Positions 27,231 through 34,275 of a stretch of 64,000 nucleotides of DNA are shown piece after piece; within the stretch, counting starts at the first letter, position 1; each line of letters begins with the position of its first letter. Source of the DNA: Rhodovastum sp963714255 (lineage in GTDB: Bacteria > Pseudomonadota > Alphaproteobacteria > Acetobacterales > Acetobacteraceae); assembly GCA_963714255.1 (NCBI GenBank), contig CAVQNU010000009.1:1-64000 (forward strand). The letters run 5' to 3'. Below the pieces are notes generated by a model, which had not been told where the DNA came from, searched no databases, and saw only the letters and a program-made list of their open reading frames with translations. Both the position numbers and the translations under genes were made by a program.

Positions 27231-27259
27231 TTTACCACCACGGCAGACGGCGCTAAAAT
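27231..27259 (+). promoter_or_regulatory. Candidate sigma-70 type promoter for the Cache-domain gene
   Basis: TTTACC (27231-27236), a 17-bp spacer, then TAAAAT (27254-27259). The -10 box matches five of six consensus bases. Transcription would start about 60 nt before ATG 27329. This is the only well-spaced pair seen in the 281-bp gap after bluB. Confidence 0.4.
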
Positions 27260-27328
27260 GCATGCCATGTCGGCGCAGAACGCACGAGAGCGCGGCGGCA
27301 GGCGACAACAAGTTACGGGAGGATATCC

Positions 27329-27781
27329 ATGCGACGCATGATCGCGGCTTCGGCCGTATGTTTTTCGCTGCTGTTCCTGTCTGTTCCGGCGCTGCACGCA
27401 GCCGACGGCACCCCCGCCGAAGCGCGGGCGATGCTGGATCGCGCCACCGCAGCGGTGAAGGCCGACAAGGCCACGGCGCTCAGCCAATTCACCAAGGGTG
27501 AGAACGGGTTCAAGGACCGCGACCTTTATGTCTTTTGCATCGGCTCCGACGGCAAATTTGCCGCCCACCCCAACCCGAAGTTGAACGGCTCGGACGCCAC
27601 GGCGCTCAAGGATGGTAGCGGCAAGCCCTTTGCAGTTGAAATGATATCCGTTGCACAGGATGGCAAGGTCGCCCAGGTTGACTACATGTTTCCGCGCCCC
27701 GGCACCACCAACCCGGTGCCGAAATCATCCTTCGTGACCAAAGTGTCCGATCTGGTCTGCGGAGTTGGCTACTACAAATAG
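27329..27781 (+). CDS. Secreted single Cache-domain protein
   Basis: A 150-aa periplasmic protein. The signal peptide (MRRMIAASAVCFSLLFLSVP, cleavage after LHA) leads into a single Cache-type ligand-binding domain (ALSQFTKGENGFKDRDLYVF, DGKFAAHPNP, KDGSGKPFAVEMI, DYMFPRPGT). Such domains bind small ligands and are usually fused to receptors; here the domain is free, so it may act with a membrane sensor as a binding protein. A GGGAGG ribosome site precedes ATG. A strong hairpin follows the stop. Confidence 0.85.
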   Translation: MRRMIAASAVCFSLLFLSVPALHAADGTPAEARAMLDRATAAVKADKATALSQFTKGENGFKDRDLYVFCIGSDGKFAAHPNPKLNGSDATALKDGSGKPFAVEMISVAQDGKVAQVDYMFPRPGTTNPVPKSSFVTKVSDLVCGVGYYK

Positions 27782-27788
27782 TTTGTGA

Positions 27789-27823
27789 CAGTGGCCAGCG
27801 CGGCGATGCCGCGCTGGCCACTG
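27789..27823. terminator. 16-bp perfect hairpin between convergent genes
   Basis: CAGTGGCCAGCGCGGC and its exact inverse flank a GAT loop. It starts 8 nt after the Cache gene stop and lies between that gene and the oppositely oriented CBS gene, so it can act on both strands. No T run follows, so termination by itself is not certain. Confidence 0.65.
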
Positions 27824-28001
27824 CCGAATGTTTCCGTCTACGCCGGCTGTTGGTGTGCGGAGCGCCTTCCGCCTGGTTTCATCTCCACCGCTGGCCCAGC
27901 GCAAATCGAATACCATTGCGCTCTCATGCCGCTCAACGGCGGCAGGCCCGGCGCGAAGACGCTGCTGACCGCGCTTTGTCCGGCTCACGCTCTCAGGCGG
28001 C

Positions 28002-28439
28002 TCAGGCTCTCAGGCGGGACAGATCCAGGAGCACATTCGCCTCAAGCTCTTTTTCTTCCAACCGCTGCTTCACCAGGTCGCCGATACTGACGATACCGAC
28101 CAGATTGCCATTCTCGACCACCGGCAAATGCCGGATGCGGGAGACCGTCATTTTCGCCAGCATGGCATCAACCCGGTCCGTGAGTGCGCAGCTGATCACG
28201 GCCGAAGACATCAACTCGGACACCTGGCGTGAAAGGGCCGCATCGCCGTCGCGGGCAACGGCATTGACGAGGTCGCGCTCGGAGAAGATTCCAACCATCT
28301 TCATCCATTGATCCTCCACGACCAGCACGCCGATCCGTCGCTCAGCCAGCTTGCGGACAGCGGTCGAAACCTTCTCGGTCGACCGGATACGCTCCACCAT
28401 ATTGCCCTTGCCGCGCAGGACATCCGAGATCAGCATCAC
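28002..28439 (-). CDS. CBS-pair domain protein
   Basis: A 145-aa stand-alone Bateman module with two CBS motifs: AVRKLAERRIGVLVVEDQ to GIFSERDLVNAVA, and AMLAKMTVSRIRHLPVVENG to GIVSIGDLVKQRLEE. CBS pairs bind adenine nucleotides and act as energy or redox sensors for partner proteins. The C-terminal tail (KELEANVLLDLSRLRA) is helical. AAAGGAG sits at a good distance from the start. The partner is not identifiable from the neighbourhood. Confidence 0.9.
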   Translation of the reverse strand: MMLISDVLRGKGNMVERIRSTEKVSTAVRKLAERRIGVLVVEDQWMKMVGIFSERDLVNAVARDGDAALSRQVSELMSSAVISCALTDRVDAMLAKMTVSRIRHLPVVENGNLVGIVSIGDLVKQRLEEKELEANVLLDLSRLRA

Positions 28440-29006
28440 GTGACTCCTTTTGTTTTGGATGGAACGGCCGTCAGCGCGCCGAACAACTTGGATCGGGTGC
28501 GTGCGAGCGAGCGGTCGCGAGGCTAATTCACGTAGTAGGGCAGAGGGTCAGGTTCAACGCAAGGGGCTGCCGGCGTCGTCGAGGTCGTGAACCGGCGCCT
28601 TCAAATCGGCGGGGAACCAGGGGAGGCCGGCCAAACTGCCAGCGTGTGTCCGGATTTGCGGCCTGCACCCCACACTCGGGCATGGCTCCGGTCAGGCCCC
28701 CCTGCGACCGCATAGGTTATCCGGGATCAGTGCCCCGCGGTGCGTCGGGCAGGCGCGCGGACTCCCGGTTTTGCATAACAGCCATTCCTATCAAAATCGC
28801 CGCGTCCCCGGTGCCGCAGAGGCTGGCGTCTGCGCGAATTCGGGCGGCGGGCTTCGCTCGCTGGCGATGAACCTTCAAACTGCAGGCTGCAACGCCACGT
28901 GGCATTGCACCCCACGCCGGCTGGCAACCGGGCGCAGGTTCTGCCCGCCGGTTTTCCGTCAGGCACGTGGCTGCGAATCGGCATCAGCCCGTATTCGCCG
29001 GATTGG
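28440..29006. other. 567-bp stretch without a recognisable gene
   Basis: It contains the CBS gene leader (AAAGGAG near 28447) and otherwise only short open frames of atypical composition on both strands. A small imperfect repeat of TGCAGGCTGCAACGCCA with GTGGCATTGCACC occurs near 28880-28910. No repeat of the R family, no tRNA and no convincing remnant of a transposase could be identified. Confidence 0.5.
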
Positions 29007-29420
29007 TTACTTGAAGTAGTCGAACGCGGACAGGCATTGCATCAAATCAAACTGGTCGTCGGGTTTGACGGTCGGACAGTCACCGGCGGTCATGATCCCG
29101 AACCGTCCCGGATCGCGATTGGGAACCCCGCCGGCGCCGCCTGTGTCGACGTGAAATATCCAACCCCCCTTAAAGACTTTCACCGACGAGATTAAATCGT
29201 GAAACACCGGGCCGGCGGCCGCGGCGATAAAAGGGGGAGGGCCGCGCCCTGCGTGCGCCCGTGGGACCCTTCGAAATTGGCGTCAATCCAAACCTCGATG
29301 TCGCAAACGTCGGGCCGAGGGATCTCGGCTCGCGCGCCGCTCATACTCAGTAAAGCCAAGATAAAAACCCAGGCAGCACCAACCTGCGCAGGTGGATCAT
29401 GGCATTGTTCCTCACTTCGC
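29007..29420 (-). pseudogene. Possible small secreted protein split by frameshifts
   Basis: On the minus strand a signal-like segment (AAWVFILALLSMSGARA, about 29390-29340) leads into IPRPDVCDIEVWIDANFEGS. That frame stops at 29192. An overlapping frame continues to 29007 with coding-like composition (VFKGGWIFHVDTGGAGG, DRFGIM-like GRFGIMTAGD, PDDQFDLMQCLSAFDYFK). A start ATG upstream (29405 region, MIHLRRL) is in a third frame. Joining the pieces would need one or two single-base corrections, which fits the frameshift pattern elsewhere. The family is not recognised. Confidence 0.3.
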
Positions 29421-29442
29421 AAAAAAGCGCAGCAACGGCCGC

Positions 29443-31479
29443 TCACCCGACCTCCCACCCGATCGCTTTACGCAAGAAAGCGTACCCCAGCGCGGTGAAG
29501 AAGGCGCGCTGGCGGTTGTCCTTGCCGTAGCCATGGCCGCCGGAGGCAAGCTCGAAAAACGCCGCGTCGTAGCCCAAGGCTTGCAACTTTGCCGCCATCT
29601 TGCGGGCATGGCCCGGATGTACCCGGTCGTCACGCCGCGTGGTGGCGAGCAGGATGGGCGGCGCGGCCCGGCCGGGCACGACGGTGTGATAGGCCGAGAT
29701 TTGACGAAGAAAATCCCAATCCGCCGGATCGTCCGGGTCGCCGTATTCGGCCACCCAGCTCGCGCCGGCCAGCAACTTCGTGTAGCGGCGCATGTCCACC
29801 AGAGGAATGGTGCAGAACAGCCCGCCGAACAGCTCCGGGTAACGGACGAACATATTGGTAATGAGAATGCCGCCGTTCGAGCCGCCCTCGGCGGCGATGC
29901 GGCCGGGGCGGGTGACGCCGCGGCGCACCAGATCGGCGGCGACCGCGGCGAAATCGTCGTGGCTGCGCGCCTTGCCTTCACGCCTCCCGGCCTCGTGCCA
30001 GGCCGGGCCGAACTCGCCGCCGCCGCGCAGGGTGGCGACCACGCCGGTGCCGCCGCGCTCCAGCCAGAGTTTCCCCACCCCGGCGCGGTAGGTGGGCAGT
30101 TCCGACACTTCGAAGCCGCCATAGCCATACAGATGCACCGGCGCCTCGCCGGTTTCGCCCGGCGGGCCGACCTGCACATAGGGAATGCGCGTGCCATCGG
30201 CGGACACCGCCTCGTGCCGACGAACCGCAAGCCCGGCCGGGTCGAATGCCGGCGGCGCGCGTTTCAGCACTCCAGGCGCCTCGGGTCCCGGCCGCGTCAG
30301 CAACAGCGTGGGCGGCGTCAGCGGGTCCTGGGTAAGGGCGAGCAGTGTGCCGTCCAATTCGGCTTCCTCGGCGTCCAGCAGCCAGACGCTGACAGTGCCG
30401 AGACGGGGCAGGCCGGCAAGCGGGGCCTGCGCCCAGTTCCCGGCGGGCGTCACGACGAACGGCGCCGGGGCGAGGTTGTCGAGCACCTGCACGACCAGGT
30501 GTTCCTGGACGAAGAAAAACCCCTGAATGCTGCGTCTGGCAGTCGGCGTGAACAGCACCTGGAAGCGGCGGTCGCCAGCCAGGAAATCGACCAAACCGAT
30601 GCCGAGCAGCATGCCGGCCGCATAGGTGGCGCCGCCGACGGTCCAGTTCGAGCGTGGACGCACGGCCAGCCAGTCACGGCTCCAGACGTACCAGGCATCC
30701 TGCGGCACATCGATGTGGCGTCGCTTGCCGCCGGTGTCGCCGGTCCAGACCTCGGCGCGGATGAAGTCCAGCCGCTCGGTGAACACGAGCTGGCGGTCGG
30801 GATGCAGGCGGTCCACGCCGCCGCCCACCGCCATGCTGTCCGGACCCGCCGCGAAGATCACCGGGGCGGTTGCCGGGTCGGTGCCGCGCCGCCACAGGCG
30901 GACAGTGCGCGCATAGCCCGAGGCGGTCGCCATGCCCGGACCATAGGCGCTGGAAAGCAACAGCGTGTCGCGGTCGATCCACGCGATGCCGCCCTTGGCT
31001 TCGGGCAGAAAAAAACCATCATCGACGAAGCGGCGGTCGCCGAGGCAGAACTCGCGCAGCACCACCGCGTCGCCGCCGCCGCGGGAAAGCCGGATGATCG
31101 CGCGACCATGGGTTTCGGGCAGCACGGCGGCACCGCCCCAGACCCAGTCCTCGCCCTCCGCGGCGGCGAGCGCGTCGAGGTCGAGCACCCCCTCCCACGA
31201 CGGCGCCGCGCTGCGATAGGAGTCGAGCGAGGTGCGGCGCCAGAGGCCGCGCGGGTTGGCGGCGTCTCGCCAGAAGTTGAACAGATGCGCCCCGCGCCGA
31301 GCGACGTAGGGGATGTTGTCCGGGCGGTCGAGGATGGCGGCGAGGGTGTCGGCGTCGGCCTCGGTGGCGGGGCCACCGAAACGGGCGATCGTGGCGGCGC
31401 TTTGGGCGTCGGCCCAGGCGATGGCCGAAGCGCCGTCGATTTCCTCAAGCCAGAGATAAGGATCGTTGTCTTGGGGCAT
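29443..31479 (-). CDS. Prolyl oligopeptidase family serine peptidase (S9A)
   Basis: A 678-aa peptidase. The N-terminal beta-propeller domain (DPYLWLEEIDG onward) gates access to a C-terminal alpha/beta hydrolase domain. The catalytic residues are S534 in AAEGGSNGGIL, the Asp pair D617/D618 in TTRRDDRVHPGH and H649 in ASGGHGYGK. The family cleaves short peptides, often after proline. There is no signal peptide, so it is probably cytoplasmic. It is transcribed away from the palindromic element and R7. Confidence 0.93.
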   Translation of the reverse strand: MPQDNDPYLWLEEIDGASAIAWADAQSAATIARFGGPATEADADTLAAILDRPDNIPYVARRGAHLFNFWRDAANPRGLWRRTSLDSYRSAAPSWEGVLDLDALAAAEGEDWVWGGAAVLPETHGRAIIRLSRGGGDAVVLREFCLGDRRFVDDGFFLPEAKGGIAWIDRDTLLLSSAYGPGMATASGYARTVRLWRRGTDPATAPVIFAAGPDSMAVGGGVDRLHPDRQLVFTERLDFIRAEVWTGDTGGKRRHIDVPQDAWYVWSRDWLAVRPRSNWTVGGATYAAGMLLGIGLVDFLAGDRRFQVLFTPTARRSIQGFFFVQEHLVVQVLDNLAPAPFVVTPAGNWAQAPLAGLPRLGTVSVWLLDAEEAELDGTLLALTQDPLTPPTLLLTRPGPEAPGVLKRAPPAFDPAGLAVRRHEAVSADGTRIPYVQVGPPGETGEAPVHLYGYGGFEVSELPTYRAGVGKLWLERGGTGVVATLRGGGEFGPAWHEAGRREGKARSHDDFAAVAADLVRRGVTRPGRIAAEGGSNGGILITNMFVRYPELFGGLFCTIPLVDMRRYTKLLAGASWVAEYGDPDDPADWDFLRQISAYHTVVPGRAAPPILLATTRRDDRVHPGHARKMAAKLQALGYDAAFFELASGGHGYGKDNRQRAFFTALGYAFLRKAIGWEVG

Positions 31480-31551
31480 GGGGGCACCGTGAAAAGGAAG
31501 GACGGCGAGGGCTCCGAGGCGGTGCAGGATTCACTGTTGAGGGCGTACTGA

Positions 31552-31731
31552 GCGGGATTTGTGGCTGGTCGGTGCGGGGTGTCAGGGGGGGAATTGCGAC
31601 TATAAGCCAGCTGCCGGCATTTCCGCCTCGCCACCCTGCTGGCGAGGCCGGCGGCATCAGGCGATGCCGGCAGCCGGCTATTGTCGCGATACGCTCCCTG
31701 GCTCCCTGCACCGATCAGCCACAAATCCCGC
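31552..31731. repeat. 180-bp nested palindrome (possible non-autonomous mobile element)
   Basis: Outer 24-bp arms (GCGGGATTTGTGGCTGGTCG plus 4 bases at 31552-31575, inverted at 31708-31731) match at 23 of 24 positions. Middle arms (ATTGCGAC, ATAAGCC, CTGCCGGCAT) pair with ATGCCGGCAG, GGCTAT and GTCGCGAT. The centre is a CCTCGCCA/TGGCGAGG hairpin. Three nested stems make a potential cruciform. It is different in sequence from the R family and occurs once here, between the peptidase gene start and R7. Confidence 0.75.
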
Positions 31732-31810
31732 CCCGGCCTTGCTTCCTATCCCCAATTGCCCGCCTTTGCATGGCAGGGCAATCGGGTGAAGGAAAACAGT
31801 CCTGACTTCT

Positions 31811-31968
31811 GTCGCGCGGGGCGTTGCCCCGCACCCCACCAGGGCTTCGCCCTGGACCCACCAAGGGGCATAGCCCCTTGCAACCCGCGGGATTTCTTAA
31901 AGAACGGGGTCAAGGGGTCCACTGACCCCTTGCGGGTCCAGGGCAGAGCCCTGGCCTTAATCTTCCTT
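31811..31968. repeat. Intergenic hairpin-chain repeat, copy R7
   Basis: Left half of the second module type (GCGGGGCGTTGCCCCGC, GGGCTTCGCCC, then GGGGCATAGCCCC). The centre is GATTTCTTAAAGAACGG. The right half is of the common type, with GGTCCACTGACC in place of the usual inner loop. It lies in the divergent interval between the S9 peptidase and the small membrane protein gene. Confidence 0.8.
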
Positions 31969-32194
31969 CACCCGATTGCCCTGCCTTGCATGGCGCCGAC
32001 CGTTGCGCCATCTGCGTCGAGGTGGAACCATTCCCGGGCGCCGGGTGGCTGAGCCGCCTTCAAGGCCACGGCCGACGCGTGCGGCGGTTGCCATCGCCCT
32101 TACCGCGCGAAATAATCTGCCTCCCCGCGCCGGCGACCGGTGCGGGGGCCATCCGGCCGCGCGGGGTGCCGGCCGGCAACCCGGGGAACCGACG

Positions 32195-32653
32195 ATGTCG
32201 CTGCTGATGCTGCTGGTCCGGTCGCTGCTGGTGCGCGCCGGGCTGGGTTTTGTCGCGGCGGTCCTGGCCGTCCTGGTGTTCCACCAGGGGATGGTATGGA
32301 TACTTTACAGCAACGGCCTGGTGCCGTTCCCCCCCTACGACCTGTCCCGATCCGGACCGTTGCACATTCCCCGGCTCGCCGATCTGTGCTTCTGGGGCGG
32401 GCTTTACGGCATCGTCTTCGGCATCGTGCTGCCATGGCTGCCGCCTGTGCCGAAATGGCTGATCGGCCTCGGTTTCGGCCTGCTGGCTGCGGCCATTGGC
32501 TGGTTCGTGGTGGCACCGCTCAAGGGCCTGCCGGTCGCCTCCGGCTGGGCGCTGGACGCCATGCTGCGTTCGGTTTTGATCAACGGCGCCTGGGGCATCG
32601 GTCTGGGCATCATTGCGCCGATGATCATCCCGCGCCGCCGGTTACGTCCCTGA
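32195..32653 (+). CDS. Small four-helix membrane protein, unknown
   Basis: A 152-aa protein with about four transmembrane helices: GLGFVAAVLAVLVFHQGMVW, LCFWGGLYGIVFGIVLPWL, WLIGLGFGLLAAAIGWFVV and INGAWGIGLGIIAPMII. No catalytic motif is seen. ATG 32195 (MSLLMLLVRSLLV) is used because the upstream part of the frame is repeat-derived and non-hydrophobic. It ends 27 nt before the ALDH gene, with which it may be co-transcribed. Function unknown. Confidence 0.7.
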   Translation: MSLLMLLVRSLLVRAGLGFVAAVLAVLVFHQGMVWILYSNGLVPFPPYDLSRSGPLHIPRLADLCFWGGLYGIVFGIVLPWLPPVPKWLIGLGFGLLAAAIGWFVVAPLKGLPVASGWALDAMLRSVLINGAWGIGLGIIAPMIIPRRRLRP

Positions 32654-32680
32654 CCGCCACCCGGGCTTGGTGCTGACATC

Positions 32681-34186
32681 ATGAGCGAAGCTGCTGCCCT
32701 GCTCGCCGGTTTCGGCGTCGACCCCGCCGCGTTGTCCGGCGGCACCCTGATTGCCCGCTCGCCCATCGACGGCGCCGAAACCGCCCGCCTGACGCAAGCC
32801 GGGCCCGCCCACGTGCAGGCCGCCATCGCCCACGCCGCCGCCGCTTTTCCGGCGTGGCGCGACACCCCCGCCCCTCGCCGCGGCGAACTCATCCGCCTGC
32901 TCGGCGAGGACCTGCGCGCGGCGAAAGACCAACTCGGCCGCCTGGTCACGCTTGAGACCGGCAAGATCCTGCAGGAAGGCCTGGGCGAAGTGCAGGAAAT
33001 GATCGACATCTGCGACTTCGCCGTCGGTCTGTCCCGCCAGCTGCATGGCCTGACCATCGCCACCGAACGGCCGGGCCACGCCATGCGCGAAACCTGGCAC
33101 CCGCTCGGCCCCATCGGCGTCATCACCGCCTTCAATTTCCCGGTCGCCGTGTGGGCCTGGAACGCCGCCCTGGCGCTGGTCTGCGGCGACCCGGTGGTTT
33201 GGAAGCCATCCGAGAAGACCCCGCTCACCGCCCTTGCCACCGTTTCCATCTTTCGCCGCGCCGCCGCCCGCTTCGGCGGCGTGCCGGACGGGCTGCTCGA
33301 ACTCGTCATCGGCACGGCCGAGGCCGGCGCGGCGCTGGTCGACGATCCGAGCCTGAAACTGATTTCCGCCACCGGCTCCACCCGCATGGGCCGCGCCGTC
33401 GCCCCCCGCCTGGCCGCGCGCTTCGCCCGCGCCCTGCTGGAACTCGGCGGCAACAACGGCATGATCGTCTGCCCCTCGGCCGACCTCGACCTGGCGGTGC
33501 GTGCCATCCTGTTCGCCGCCGTCGGCACCGCCGGCCAGCGCTGCACCACGCTGCGCCGCCTGTTCGTCCATGCCGACATCTACGACCGCCTGCTGCCGCG
33601 CCTGCGGCGCGCCTTCGCCTCCGTTCCGGTCGGCGACCCGCGCGACCCCGCCACCCTGGTCGGCCCGCTGATCGACCGCGCCGCCTATGACGCCATGGCG
33701 GCGGCGCTGGCCGAGGCGCGTGCCCAGGGCGGTATCCTCCACGGCGGCGACCGCCTCCTCGCCGCCGCCTTTCCTGGCGCCTACTACGTCCGCCCCGCCA
33801 TCGCCGAAATGCCCGCGCAATCCGCCGTGGTCTGCCGCGAAACCTTCGCGCCGATCCTGTTTGTTATGCGGCATGACAATCTCGGACAGGCACTATCCTG
33901 GCACAATGCGGTGCCGCAGGGCCTCGCCTCCGCCATCTTCACCACCGATTTGCGCGAGGCCGAAACGTTCCTCTCCTCGGCCGGCTCTGATTGCGGCATC
34001 GCCAACGTCAATATCGGCCCCAGCGGGGCGGAAATCGGCGGCGCCTTCGGGGGCGAGAAGGAAACCGGAGGGGGGCGGGAATCCGGGTCCGATTCCTGGC
34101 GGGCTTACATGCGGCGGGCGACCAATACGGTGAATTATTCCCGGGAGTTGCCTTTGGCACAGGGGATCAGGTTCGAACGTCACTGA
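32681..34186 (+). CDS. amaB: ALDH7-family aldehyde dehydrogenase (aminoadipate-semialdehyde type)
   Basis: A 501-aa NAD-dependent aldehyde dehydrogenase of the antiquitin branch, which oxidises alpha-aminoadipate semialdehyde in lysine breakdown. The catalytic Cys is C288 in GTAGQRCTTLRRL and the general base is E254 in LLELGGNNG. The C-terminal signature AFGGEKETGGGRESGSDSW with RRATNTVNYS is specific to this branch. Length is normal. No other lysine catabolism genes are adjacent, so the in vivo substrate is inferred from family membership only; the symbol follows the Pseudomonas name. Confidence 0.88.
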   Translation: MSEAAALLAGFGVDPAALSGGTLIARSPIDGAETARLTQAGPAHVQAAIAHAAAAFPAWRDTPAPRRGELIRLLGEDLRAAKDQLGRLVTLETGKILQEGLGEVQEMIDICDFAVGLSRQLHGLTIATERPGHAMRETWHPLGPIGVITAFNFPVAVWAWNAALALVCGDPVVWKPSEKTPLTALATVSIFRRAAARFGGVPDGLLELVIGTAEAGAALVDDPSLKLISATGSTRMGRAVAPRLAARFARALLELGGNNGMIVCPSADLDLAVRAILFAAVGTAGQRCTTLRRLFVHADIYDRLLPRLRRAFASVPVGDPRDPATLVGPLIDRAAYDAMAAALAEARAQGGILHGGDRLLAAAFPGAYYVRPAIAEMPAQSAVVCRETFAPILFVMRHDNLGQALSWHNAVPQGLASAIFTTDLREAETFLSSAGSDCGIANVNIGPSGAEIGGAFGGEKETGGGRESGSDSWRAYMRRATNTVNYSRELPLAQGIRFERH

Positions 34187-34189
34187 ATA

Positions 34190-34275
34190 AGAAAGACCAG
34201 GGCTCTGCCCTGGACCCGCCGTCGTGCGCAGCCCGCCTTCGGCGCGAGGGCCGGGGGGCCCTTGGAACCCATTCA
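34190..34275. repeat. Intergenic hairpin repeat, half copy R8
   Basis: Only the left module remains (CCAGGGCTCTGCCCTGG, then the CGCGCAGC-like variant and GGCCCTTGGAACCC). It fills the gap between the convergent ALDH and histidine kinase stops and runs right up to the latter. Confidence 0.7.
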
